DNA of 7,816 nucleotides. Origin: Flavobacteriaceae bacterium UBA3478 (GTDB lineage: Bacteria; Bacteroidota; Bacteroidia; Flavobacteriales; Flavobacteriaceae). Position numbers and translations under genes: made by a program. Positions 1 through 6,993 of the stretch are shown here, piece by piece (positions within the stretch are counted from its first letter, which is position 1; each line of letters begins with the position of its first letter). The DNA is taken from the NCBI GenBank assembly GCA_002381155.1, contig DFQX01000023.1, positions 1 through 7,816 of the forward strand. The letters are read 5' to 3'. The notes beneath the pieces are model-generated. The model saw only the letters and a program-made list of their open reading frames with translations, made no database searches and was not told where the DNA came from.

Positions 1-1239
1 TTGGTTGGATTATTGCTTTTTACCAAGCAGAAACTTTCACCCTCGGGTCCTGTTACCATTACTATTAACGGAGAGCGTAAAGTTGAAGTGCCATCAGGTT
101 CTTCATTACTTTCAACTTTAGGAAATCAGAAGGTTTTCTTGCCATCAGCTTGTGGAGGTGGTGGAACTTGTATCCAGTGTGAGTGTCACGTACTATCGGG
201 TGGTGGAGAGGCACTTCCTACTGAAACTCCACACTTCTCTAAAAAAGAATTACAGCATGGGGCTCGTCTTGCTTGCCAGGTTAAGGTAAAGCAGGATATG
301 GAAATTGAAATTCCTGAAGAGGTATTTGGAATTAAGAAATGGGAAGGAAAAGTTGTTCGTAATTACAACGTGGCTTCCTTCATCAAAGAATTTGTAGTTG
401 AAATTCCAGAAGATATGAACTACAAGGCAGGTGGATATATTCAAATTGAAATTCCTGCTTGCGAAGTGAAATATAGCGACATCGATATCACTGCTCACCC
501 AGAAGAGCACGATGATCCTGAGAAGTTTAGAGCCGAGTGGGATAAGTTTAATCTTTGGCCACTTGTAATGAAGAACCCTGAGAAGGTAGAGCGTGCTTAT
601 TCGATGGCCTCTTACCCAGCAGAAGGAAGAGAGGTTATGCTAAATGTTCGTATTGCTACCCCACCATGGGATCGCAACAAAAACGGATGGGCAGATGTTA
701 ACCCTGGAGTAGCTTCATCGTATATTTTTGGATTAAAAGCGGGTGATCCTGTAACCATATCAGGACCTTTTGGTGAATTCTTCATCAACGAGTCTGAAGC
801 AGAGATGTTATACGTCGGTGGTGGAGCTGGTATGGCACCGATGCGTTCGCACCTTTATCACTTATTTAAAACACTTCGTACGAATCGTAAAGTTACCTAT
901 TGGTACGGAGGTCGTTCGAAGCGTGAACTTTTTTACATCGATCACTTTAAGCAGTTAGAAAAGGAGTTCCCAAACTTTAAATTCTATATGGCCCTTTCTG
1001 AGCCACTAGAAGAAGATAACTGGAAAGTTAAAAAGGATATTAATGATGAGTCTGGTGACGGTTTTGTCGGTTTTATTCACAATTGTGTAATCAATCAATA
1101 CCTGAATCAGCACGAAACTCCTGAAGATATTGAGCTTTATTTCTGTGGACCACCACTTATGAATAAAGCAGTTCAAAAGATGGGCGAAGATTTCGGTATT
1201 CCTGATGAGAATATTCGCTTCGACGACTTCGGAGGATAA
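1..1239 (+). CDS. nqrF: Na+-translocating NADH:quinone reductase subunit F (5' end outside window)
   Basis: NqrF is the NADH-oxidising, electron-entry subunit of the membrane Na+-NQR complex. It passes electrons from NADH through FAD to a 2Fe-2S centre and on to the other subunits. In the 412 visible residues, the tail of an N-terminal membrane helix (about 1-8) leads into a ferredoxin domain with the cluster cysteines C51, C57, C60 and C92. The FAD/NAD reductase module follows: R198-A-Y-S binds flavin, the G273-G-G-A-G-M-A-P loop binds NADH, and F381-C-G-P-P near the end is typical of the ferredoxin-NADP reductase fold. The chain closes with the usual FDDFGG-type tail. The family usually begins with a full transmembrane helix, so I infer that roughly 15-25 residues are missing upstream and that the TTG at base 1 is not the true start. 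A terminator follows directly, so nqrF is probably the last gene of nqrA-F. Confidence 0.97.
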   Translation: MVGLLLFTKQKLSPSGPVTITINGERKVEVPSGSSLLSTLGNQKVFLPSACGGGGTCIQCECHVLSGGGEALPTETPHFSKKELQHGARLACQVKVKQDMEIEIPEEVFGIKKWEGKVVRNYNVASFIKEFVVEIPEDMNYKAGGYIQIEIPACEVKYSDIDITAHPEEHDDPEKFRAEWDKFNLWPLVMKNPEKVERAYSMASYPAEGREVMLNVRIATPPWDRNKNGWADVNPGVASSYIFGLKAGDPVTISGPFGEFFINESEAEMLYVGGGAGMAPMRSHLYHLFKTLRTNRKVTYWYGGRSKRELFYIDHFKQLEKEFPNFKFYMALSEPLEEDNWKVKKDINDESGDGFVGFIHNCVINQYLNQHETPEDIELYFCGPPLMNKAVQKMGEDFGIPDENIRFDDFGG

Positions 1240-1246
1240 TCAAGGC

Positions 1247-1276
1247 AAACCGACACCTAAACGTGTCGGTTTTTTT
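1247..1276 (+). terminator. Intrinsic terminator after nqrF
   Basis: A perfect inverted repeat lies 8 nt after the nqrF stop. CCGACAC (1250-1256) pairs with GTGTCGG (1263-1269), and three more A-T pairs extend it to a 10-bp stem with a 6-nt loop. A run of seven T (1270-1276) follows at once. This is a textbook rho-independent terminator for rightward transcription. The opposite strand lacks an equivalent T run, so it is not clearly bidirectional. It lies only 10 nt before the ATG of the next gene, so that gene and apbE depend either on read-through or on a promoter I could not identify. Confidence 0.9.
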
Positions 1277-1286
1277 AACGGATAAA

Positions 1287-1655
1287 ATGAGCACGCTAAG
1301 TACCAACGAAATACATCAGATTGCCATGAATTTGGTCGGTTCCCAGTTAGAAGGAGCAGGCTATGAATTTCTAGGTGTTAATTCTAAGCCTGGTGTTGAT
1401 CCTCAATTTGTTTGTACTTTTAATAAGCAACTCCATTTTATTGTCGTACGAGGTTTTCTTTATCCTGCTGATCCTCTGTCTCCTGATCGGGCATTACTGA
1501 AGAAAGTTGCAGATCATGCAGAAAAATTTGACGCCAAGGCCTATTGGGCGGGTGTTGGTGTTTACCATCCTGAAGATCGAAAATTACCTGTTTCGAAATC
1601 AACGGGGTATGAACTAGATTTTAAAGGATTATATCTAGCCGAAGAAGTCTTATGA
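1287..1655 (+). CDS. Conserved-looking 122-aa protein of unknown function between nqrF and apbE
   Basis: This is a soluble-looking 122-residue protein with no signal peptide, membrane segment or cysteine cluster. I cannot assign a function. I chose the ATG at 1287 because the only longer option, GTG at 1263, lies inside the terminator stem. The visible layout is a helix (about 6-24), three short beta strands (26-31, 39-45, 48-55), a helix (67-82) and a strand (84-92). That order resembles the core of PD-(D/E)XK-type folds, but the usual acidic and lysine catalytic residues are not evident (the third strand reads HFIVVRG), so an enzymatic role is not supported. The stop overlaps the apbE start in ATGA, implying coupled translation. 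From memory, similar small genes beside nqrF in flavobacteria are sometimes named NQR subunit F by neighbourhood. It is not NqrF: there is no ferredoxin or flavin motif. Confidence 0.85.
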   Translation: MSTLSTNEIHQIAMNLVGSQLEGAGYEFLGVNSKPGVDPQFVCTFNKQLHFIVVRGFLYPADPLSPDRALLKKVADHAEKFDAKAYWAGVGVYHPEDRKLPVSKSTGYELDFKGLYLAEEVL

Positions 1656-2638
1656 ATCGACTAATATTACTTTTAGTATTTTTTGTATCATCTTGTACAA
1701 ATGTTTCTACGCGCCAGCAATACAATGGGGAGGCATTAGGTACTACTTACTCTATCATAGCCTATGCTGATGAAGATTTAGAGTTAGACCAGTCGCTTTC
1801 TGAGCTATTTGATAGACTGAACCAATCGATGTCTACGTATCATCCACAGTCAGATATAAGTAGGATTAATCGAGGAGAACGGATTCAAGTAGATTCATTG
1901 TTTCGCTTTATGTTTGAGAAGTCTGCTCAAATTAACCGCTTGACTTCAGGCTATTTTGATCCTACCGTTGGTATTCTGGTAGATGCCTGGGGCTTCGGAG
2001 CCGAATCATTGAATTCTTTCAACGCAGTACAAGTAGATAGTTTACTTGAGTTTGTAGGTTTTTCTAAACTAAGCCTATCGGATACGAATGAATTAGTAAA
2101 AGCTTTCCCAGGTACTCGGATTGATTTCAATGCAATTGCTAAAGGGTATGCCTTAGACTTGATTGCTGATTTACTTGCTGCCAAGAACAGTTCAAATTTT
2201 CTCATTGAATTAGGTGGTGAGATTGTTACCCGTGGAATTAATTTGGATCGCGCTAAACCTTGGCGTGTAGGTATTGATGATCCTAATGCTACAGTTGGAG
2301 AAAGATCGATTACAAGAACGATTACACTCACCGATGAAGCTATGGCCACTTCAGGGAATTATCGAAAATTTCGAATTGATTCTTTAACTGGAGAGCGTTA
2401 CGTTCATACAATTAATCCATTCACCGGTCTTGCTGTTCCTTCTTCAGTCTTATCAGCTAGCGTAATTGCTTTAGATTGTGCCACTGCGGATGCCTTTGCT
2501 ACCGCATTTATGACCATGCCCTTAGAAGATTCGAAGCGATTGATCGCGCAAGAAGATATATCTGTTTTCTTAATCTACGCTGTTGAGGACCGTTTAGAGA
2601 CTTTTCAAACCGGTAAGTTTACAAAGGCTTCTGAATAA
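1652..2638 (+). CDS. apbE: FAD:protein FMN transferase, lipoprotein
   Basis: ApbE splits FAD and attaches the FMN half through a phosphoester bond to a threonine (or serine) of target flavoproteins, classically NqrB and NqrC of Na+-NQR and the matching Rnf subunits. It acts outside the cytoplasmic membrane. The 328 residues start with a short lipoprotein signal ending in V-S-S-C15. Family motifs follow in order: G30-T-T-Y, S61-T-Y-H-P with S67-D-I-S, F102-D-P-T-V-G and W113-G-F-G, D158-F-N-A-I-A-K-G, E186-L-G-G-E, W204-R-V-G-I-D-D-P, A232-T-S-G-N-Y, H252-T-I-N-P-x-T-G, and D275-C-A-T-A-D-A-x-A-T, the last contributing to the metal and FAD site. Length and motifs indicate a complete, active enzyme. 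The start is fixed by the ATGA overlap with the upstream gene and by the signal peptide. Placement beside nqrF points to NQR maturation. The 3' end overlaps the convergent methyltransferase gene by 20 nt. Confidence 0.95.
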   Translation: MNRLILLLVFFVSSCTNVSTRQQYNGEALGTTYSIIAYADEDLELDQSLSELFDRLNQSMSTYHPQSDISRINRGERIQVDSLFRFMFEKSAQINRLTSGYFDPTVGILVDAWGFGAESLNSFNAVQVDSLLEFVGFSKLSLSDTNELVKAFPGTRIDFNAIAKGYALDLIADLLAAKNSSNFLIELGGEIVTRGINLDRAKPWRVGIDDPNATVGERSITRTITLTDEAMATSGNYRKFRIDSLTGERYVHTINPFTGLAVPSSVLSASVIALDCATADAFATAFMTMPLEDSKRLIAQEDISVFLIYAVEDRLETFQTGKFTKASE

Positions 2639-3395
2639 CCGGTATGATTTCATTGACATCTAAGCCGTAGCGACCGATCTCTTCTTTAGAGAAGAATTCA
2701 TTTACATTTATTTTTTGAGTGGTAAAGCCTACACTTTCTAATCGGATAAAGTAGTCATCTCTACCATACCACCTCACGTGATCATACTGCCCGAAGTGTT
2801 TTACTCTTTCCTTTGCGGTGGAAATACTAAAATCTTCGTAGGTCTTGAGGCGATTAGGTTGCATGGGTACTTGAACGATTCCGTATCCGCCAGGTTTCAT
2901 CACTCGAAATAATTCTTTCATTGCTAGGCTGTCGTTTTCAATATGTTCAAGGACATGATTACAAAGGATACAATCAAATGTATTTTCCTTGAATGGAAGG
3001 TTTGTGATATCACCGTGAATCTCGGCAAGCGGAGAATTTAAGTCGAAAGTGGTGTAATTAATATTTTCTTTTTTATTGAAAATAGAATAGAAGCACTGTT
3101 CGGGGGCAATATGTAGTAAGTCAATTTTCGCGGAGCTATGGAGTAATTCAGTCTCTTTATTAAGATATAACCAAAGCGATCGATGCCTTTCTAGGGATAG
3201 GGTAGAAGGGGAGAGAACTCCCTTTCTAAGTTGTTTGTATCCATAAGGGAGAAAGCTTCGAAAATTTCTTTGATCGATAGGATCTGTCACTTGGTCTCCT
3301 TTGTAAAACCAAATAAGTAGTGGTCTTATGAAATAGCTTAGGCGTATGAGCCATGGACGCGGTACACTATTTAAAATAAGTTTGGTGATACTCAT
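2619..3395 (-). CDS. Class I SAM-dependent methyltransferase (Methyltransf_11 type)
   Basis: This 258-residue protein transfers a methyl group from S-adenosylmethionine to an unknown substrate. The Rossmann core runs from about residue 90 to 230. Motif I is a variant, D92-L-L-H-I-A-P-E, without the common GxGxG. D118 ends the second strand, G128-D-I-T-N-L-P-F precedes D141-C-I-L-C-N-H-V-L-E-H-I, and K167-P-G-G closes motif III. The N-terminal 35 residues are basic and hydrophobic (LIRLSYFIRPLLIWFYKG-like) and could rest on the membrane. Residues 38-78 (D-P-I-D, FLPYG, S-P-S-T, SLERHRSLWLYL) resemble a zinc-ribbon lead-in seen in related methyltransferases, but without cysteines. The ATG overlaps the map stop in ATGA, so it is probably translated with map. 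The family is recognisable; the substrate is not. Sugar, lipid or small-molecule methylation are all possible. Confidence 0.88.
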   Translation of the reverse strand: MSITKLILNSVPRPWLIRLSYFIRPLLIWFYKGDQVTDPIDQRNFRSFLPYGYKQLRKGVLSPSTLSLERHRSLWLYLNKETELLHSSAKIDLLHIAPEQCFYSIFNKKENINYTTFDLNSPLAEIHGDITNLPFKENTFDCILCNHVLEHIENDSLAMKELFRVMKPGGYGIVQVPMQPNRLKTYEDFSISTAKERVKHFGQYDHVRWYGRDDYFIRLESVGFTTQKINVNEFFSKEEIGRYGLDVNEIIPVIQKPL

Positions 3396-4198
3396 TTAAA
3401 AGGAACTTCCTCTTCAGTTTCAATGCCTAAGGCATCGTAGATGTATTGAAAGGTTGAAAGTAATTTTGGTTTGCCCTCTACAATTGCAATATTGTGTTCA
3501 AAATGAGCACTTGGCTTACCATCAGCTGTTTTGATAGTCCAACCGTCTCTTCCTTGAATAACGCGATGAGTTCCCATGTTAATCATCGGTTCGATCGCAA
3601 CTACAAGACCTTCTTTGAATACCTTTCCTCTACCGCGTTTACCGTAGTTTGGCATTTCGGGACCTTCATGTAAACTATTCCCTAAACCGTGTCCTACAAG
3701 CTCGCGAACGATCCCATAGCCTTGGGCTTCATTGTACTTTTGAATAGCAAAACCTACATCTCCTACGCGATTGCCCGTTTTGAATTGTTCAATACCAATG
3801 TACAGTGATTCTTTCGCTGTTTTTAAAAGTGCTCTCGTTTCTTCTGCCACTTCACCTACTTCGAAAGTATAAGCGTGGTCACCGTAAAAACCATTCATAA
3901 ATACGCCACAGTCAATGGAGATAATATCTCCATCTTTCAGTGGGGTTTGGTCGGGTATACCGTGAACTACTTGCTCATTTGGACTCCAGTTTAAGGTGTT
4001 TGGGAAGTCGTACATCCCTAAGAATCCAGGTGCTCCACTATGATCTCGAATGAACTCCTCTGCTAACTTATCTAATTCAAGAGGCATTGCTCCTGGCTTC
4101 ACCTCCTTAGCGAGCATTCCCAAGGTTTTAGAAACAAGTTGGGCACTCTCTCGCATTAATTCGATTTCCTCTGGTGTCTTAAGTATGATTGCACCCAT
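3392..4198 (-). CDS. map: Type I methionine aminopeptidase
   Basis: Map removes the initiator methionine from new proteins when the second residue is small. It acts in the cytoplasm after deformylation. The 268 residues show the whole pita-bread fold signature. H79 lies in VVHGIP. The five metal ligands are D96 (SIDCG), D107 (GDHAYTF), H170 (VGHGLG), E203 (AIEP) and E234 (FEHN). H177 in LHEGP is the second conserved active-site histidine. The length fits the bacterial type I form without an N-terminal zinc extension. The ATG directly abuts the gpmI stop codon (TAA then ATG, no gap), and the stop overlaps the methyltransferase start. Expression is therefore most likely from the gpmI promoter. 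Nothing is missing or unusual in the catalytic set. Confidence 0.97.
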   Translation of the reverse strand: MGAIILKTPEEIELMRESAQLVSKTLGMLAKEVKPGAMPLELDKLAEEFIRDHSGAPGFLGMYDFPNTLNWSPNEQVVHGIPDQTPLKDGDIISIDCGVFMNGFYGDHAYTFEVGEVAEETRALLKTAKESLYIGIEQFKTGNRVGDVGFAIQKYNEAQGYGIVRELVGHGLGNSLHEGPEMPNYGKRGRGKVFKEGLVVAIEPMINMGTHRVIQGRDGWTIKTADGKPSAHFEHNIAIVEGKPKLLSTFQYIYDALGIETEEEVPFK

Positions 4199-5719
4199 TT
4201 AAACTAGAGGTTTTTGGGTCATTGAGGCAGGTTGATCAATTCCCATTAATTTAAGAATAGTCGGTGCGATATCGCCAAGCACTCCGTCTTTTACTTCTTT
4301 CAGCTCCTTATCAACTAAAATAAGTGGAACGGGATTAGTCGTATGCGCAGTGTTCGGTGAACCATCTTCATTAATCATGGTGTCACAATTACCGTGATCT
4401 GCAATAACTAGTGTCGTGTAATCTTGATTAAGTGCTTCAGTAATTAGGGTTTCAGCGCAACTGTCGACGGTTTCACAGGCTTTAATCGCCGCATTCATAT
4501 CTCCTGTATGTCCTACCATGTCTGGATTAGCAAAGTTAAGGCAGATAAAATCAAAAGTGCCTTTAGCTAAATGAGGCTGCAGTGCATCTCTAATTTCAAA
4601 GGCGCTCATTTCGGGCTGAAGATCGTAAGTGGCTACCTTGGGTGATGGACAAAGAATACGCTCTTCTCCTTCGAATGAGGCTTCTTTACCACCGTTAAAG
4701 AAGAAGGTAACATGCGGATATTTTTCTGTTTCTGCAATTCGCAGTTGTGTCTTTTGAGCTTTTGAAACTACTTCGCCTAAAGTTTCGTTTAGATTGTCTT
4801 TGTCAAATACGATACTGACATTTTTAAAGTTGTCGTCGTATCGGGTCATGGTTACAAAATGTAACTTAAGGGGTTGCATTTCTTGCTCAGGGAAGGCAGT
4901 TTGTGATAATGCTTGCGAGAGTTCTCTGCCTCGATCTGTTCTGAAATTAAAGAATAGGACGACATCTTTTTCTTTAATGCTTCCGATCGTATTTCCTTGT
5001 TCATCTACCTTGATAATTGGCATGATAAACTCGTCAGTAACACCATTTTCGTACGAAGCTTCTATTTCGCGAACGATATTCTTGGTCTGGTTACCTTGTG
5101 CTTTCACGATGGCGTCATAGGCAATCTTCACACGCTCCCAACGTTGATCGCGATCCATTGCGTAATAGCGTCCTGTGACTGAGGCTAAAACGGCCTTTTT
5201 GTTTGAGATATATTCTTCTAAATTTTGAATGTATCCGGCGCTGCTTTTTGGATCCACGTCTCGTCCGTCTGAAAAGCAGTGAATAAAGGTATTCGAATGT
5301 TCATTGCTCGCCTCAAAGAAGTCGATCAGAGCTCTTAAATGACTTGTGTGCGCATGAACTCCACCATCACTACACAGGCCTAAAAGGTGAACGTTTGCTC
5401 CTTCTTTATTGGCGTAGTTTAGTGCGCTTTGAAGTACTTCGTTTTGGGCAAAGCTTCCTTCGGCAACCGCCTTGTTGATTTTAGCAAAGTCTTGATAAAC
5501 GATTCTTCCGGCACCGAGATTCATGTGTCCTACCTCGCTATTACCCATTTGTCCGTCAGGAAGACCGACATGCATACCATAAGTTTTCAGAGTGGCATGA
5601 GGATAATTTTGATATAGGCTATCGATAAACGGAGTGTTGGCTTGTTCAATGGCAGAGATCTTTGGATCAGGTGACATTCCCCATCCATCCAAGATCATTA
5701 GAAGTACCTTTTTGTTCAT
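4199..5719 (-). CDS. gpmI: 2,3-bisphosphoglycerate-independent phosphoglycerate mutase
   Basis: GpmI interconverts 3- and 2-phosphoglycerate in glycolysis and gluconeogenesis through a phosphoserine intermediate and two metal ions, usually manganese. Counting from the chosen start gives 506 residues, normal for the family. D11 (LMILDGWG) and the nucleophile S61 (MGNSEVGH) open the phosphatase domain. The mutase domain (about 75-310) carries H122, D150-G-R-D, R184, R190 and the R260/R263 pair in FNFRTDRGRE. K333 lies in EKYPHVTFFFNGG. The phosphatase domain resumes with D400 and H404 (NPDMVGHTGD), D441-H442-G-N and H459 (AHTTNPVP). All metal and catalytic residues are present. A TTG 27 nt upstream (5746) would add nine residues, but it lies inside the likely promoter, so I use the ATG at 5719. 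The gene abuts map downstream. Confidence 0.97.
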   Translation of the reverse strand: MNKKVLLMILDGWGMSPDPKISAIEQANTPFIDSLYQNYPHATLKTYGMHVGLPDGQMGNSEVGHMNLGAGRIVYQDFAKINKAVAEGSFAQNEVLQSALNYANKEGANVHLLGLCSDGGVHAHTSHLRALIDFFEASNEHSNTFIHCFSDGRDVDPKSSAGYIQNLEEYISNKKAVLASVTGRYYAMDRDQRWERVKIAYDAIVKAQGNQTKNIVREIEASYENGVTDEFIMPIIKVDEQGNTIGSIKEKDVVLFFNFRTDRGRELSQALSQTAFPEQEMQPLKLHFVTMTRYDDNFKNVSIVFDKDNLNETLGEVVSKAQKTQLRIAETEKYPHVTFFFNGGKEASFEGEERILCPSPKVATYDLQPEMSAFEIRDALQPHLAKGTFDFICLNFANPDMVGHTGDMNAAIKACETVDSCAETLITEALNQDYTTLVIADHGNCDTMINEDGSPNTAHTTNPVPLILVDKELKEVKDGVLGDIAPTILKLMGIDQPASMTQKPLV

Positions 5720-5743
5720 GGTATTCGTTTTTGGTTGATGTTG

Positions 5744-5751
5744 CAAAGTTA
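5744..5751 (-). promoter_or_regulatory. Bacteroidota-type -7 promoter element upstream of gpmI
   Basis: Read on the minus strand, this is TAACTTTG followed by CAACA. It matches TAnnTTTG, the -7 consensus of the primary sigma factor in Bacteroidota. It sits in the only sizeable gap of the minus-strand series, 24 nt before the gpmI ATG, which would give a leader of roughly 15-20 nt. I see no clear TTTG element at the expected -33 distance, which falls in the end of the upstream peptidase gene. The call rests on the -7 match and the position. Confidence 0.6.
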
Positions 5752-5757
5752 CGATTT

Positions 5758-6516
5758 CTAAGGAAGTAGAAGCGGGTTGATATCTAGAAGCTGCTCCCTC
5801 AGATAGGCAGTTTTCAGGCCTGAGTTAATTACTTCTATACCCTTTACTTTTTGTTGCAATGCGATTTCGTAAACCCCTTTATTGATGTAACGTTTTAGAA
5901 TCGGAATAGATTCAGGTGCGTAAGATAAATGCCAAGGTTCGTATTTAAATCCTTTACGTTCGGGGTGATTGGTATATACCAAATAGAATCCGTAATTGGC
6001 TGCGTTATCCGTTAACCAGTGATGTAGGTTTTCGAAGGCTCCTCCACTATTAAAATGCTCTTCGAGTAAAACATCTCCCTCTATCTTTATTTTGCCCTGT
6101 ATCACGTCAATATCTGTACCCCAATGATGTCTTGAGGTTCCTGGAATAGTTGAGTACTCAATAATTTTTTTTACCGATTCTATCGGTGATAGGCCCTCGG
6201 TTTGAAATCTCTTGAATTTACTCTCGAAGATGGCCTTTTGTCTAGAATAAGATCTAAAACTGGAGACAGGACTGATGACAATTCCATCCTCCCATGCGGC
6301 TACCCGCATTTTATTAAAAGCCTTGAATGTTTTTCTAGTTAAGACAAGCGGATCTTCTCCTTTCAAAGACGCAGGATTTATTCCCATTAATCGATTAACA
6401 CTCCAGAAAAAAGGATCTTCTGAATCTATGAATGAGTCTTTTGCCCAGCTAGGTAAGCACCCAATCGCTAAGGCGGTAGTGGCGCTTTGTTTTAAAAATA
6501 CTCTTCGATTAATCAT
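5758..6516 (-). CDS. Exported M15-family (VanY-like) D-alanyl-D-alanine carboxypeptidase
   Basis: This is a 252-residue zinc peptidase of the M15 (VanY/DdcY-like) family, which trims terminal D-alanine or related bonds in peptidoglycan peptides. The N terminus carries a twin-arginine motif, N3-R-R-V-F-L-K, followed by a hydrophobic stretch (A12-L21), so Tat export to the periplasm is likely. C20 in A-I-G-C could also be a weak lipobox. Family motifs are S85-S-F-R-S-Y-x-x-Q for substrate binding, the zinc-ligand segment S128-R-H130-H-W-G-T-D-I-D137, and E193-P-W-H196-x-S-Y, giving catalytic E193 and third ligand H196. All three ligands are present, so it should be active. Its ATG overlaps the stop of the GNAT gene in ATGA. 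Substrate class is inferred from the family; a role in cell-wall recycling or remodelling is reasonable, resistance is not implied. Confidence 0.92.
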   Translation of the reverse strand: MINRRVFLKQSATTALAIGCLPSWAKDSFIDSEDPFFWSVNRLMGINPASLKGEDPLVLTRKTFKAFNKMRVAAWEDGIVISPVSSFRSYSRQKAIFESKFKRFQTEGLSPIESVKKIIEYSTIPGTSRHHWGTDIDVIQGKIKIEGDVLLEEHFNSGGAFENLHHWLTDNAANYGFYLVYTNHPERKGFKYEPWHLSYAPESIPILKRYINKGVYEIALQQKVKGIEVINSGLKTAYLREQLLDINPLLLP

Positions 6517-6950
6517 GAGATCGCTTTATACATTTTGTAGTGCGGACCAACACCTTCAATTTCAAATTCATTTCCTAATATCTGGTATCCATATTTTTGA
6601 TAAAAACCAACCGCCGAGGTTCGTGCATTAAACCACAGAACGTTTTTACCTAGTTCGATTAGTTTAGACTCGGCCGCGTGAAGTAATTTTTGTCCGATTC
6701 CACTTCCCTGGTAATCCTCTAAAACTGCCATTCCTCTAAGTTGATAATAGCTGTCATTAATTACAGATTGTGGGTTGACTGTTAGGGTACAGCATCCAAT
6801 GATTTTATTACTGTCGAAAGCAGCAAAATGAATACTTTCAGTATCATTATCTCCGCTAAAGTGACAGTCGTCTAGGGTCATCCCTTTGCGTAAGATGTCT
6901 AAACGAACCTTTAAAATTGCCGAGGCTTCGGTGGTTTTTATGGATAGCAT
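6513..6950 (-). CDS. GNAT-family N-acetyltransferase
   Basis: This is a 145-residue GCN5-related acetyltransferase that would move an acetyl group from acetyl-CoA to an unknown amine. Motif A, the acetyl-CoA pyrophosphate loop, is at R72-G-M-A-V-L then Y80-Q-G-S-G-I-G-Q-K-L-L. Motif B is at L105-W-F-N-A-R-T-S-A-V-G-F-Y-Q-K-Y-G-Y, and the protein ends in a strand with G-P-H-Y-K-M-Y. The early R-x-x-I-L-R-K-G segment (16-23) and the late G-x-G-P-H segment recall ElaA-like GNATs, but I would not go beyond family level. I chose the ATG at 6950. A longer ATG at 6995 would add 15 lysine-rich residues outside the fold and would overlap the start codon of the divergent gene. The gene is first in the minus-strand series and is coupled to the M15 peptidase through ATGA. 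Confidence 0.88.
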   Translation of the reverse strand: MLSIKTTEASAILKVRLDILRKGMTLDDCHFSGDNDTESIHFAAFDSNKIIGCCTLTVNPQSVINDSYYQLRGMAVLEDYQGSGIGQKLLHAAESKLIELGKNVLWFNARTSAVGFYQKYGYQILGNEFEIEGVGPHYKMYKAIS

Positions 6951-6993
6951 TTCGACCGATTTTATAGTAAATTTAAACTTTAGAATAGTTAGC
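6951..6993. promoter_or_regulatory. Divergent intergenic region, possible back-to-back promoters
   Basis: This is the 43-nt AT-rich gap between the divergent GNAT and CarboxypepD_reg-like genes. At its centre (6968-6975) lies the palindrome TAAATTTA. On either strand it is one base away from the TAnnTTTG -7 consensus, and it sits 17-18 nt from each start codon. It could serve both directions or bind a regulator, but in such AT-rich DNA a match like this is not strong. No -33 element is evident. Confidence 0.3.

Noticed and set aside
250..510. Open frame of 86 codons antisense to nqrF
   Set aside because: It lies within the ferredoxin and reductase parts of nqrF and the predicted protein has no recognisable features.
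1263..1286. GTG start extending the unknown 122-aa gene by eight codons
   Set aside because: The GTG is the first base of the right arm of the terminator stem and the extra residues come from the T run, so coding use is unlikely.
1951..2349. Open frame of 132 codons antisense to apbE
   Set aside because: It is fully contained in a gene with clear family motifs, its translation shows no domain or signal, and its length is explained by codon bias of the real gene.
2608..2644. ACCGGT palindromes as a bidirectional terminator
   Set aside because: Only 6 bp can pair across a 23-nt loop and there is no T run on either strand; retained only as a point to check.
4794..5182. Two overlapping open frames antisense to gpmI
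   Set aside because: Both lie inside the gpmI mutase domain, whose motifs are intact; the translations look like random antisense products.
6275..6631. Plus-strand open frame across the M15/GNAT junction
   Set aside because: It is antisense to two supported, translationally coupled genes and shows no domain.
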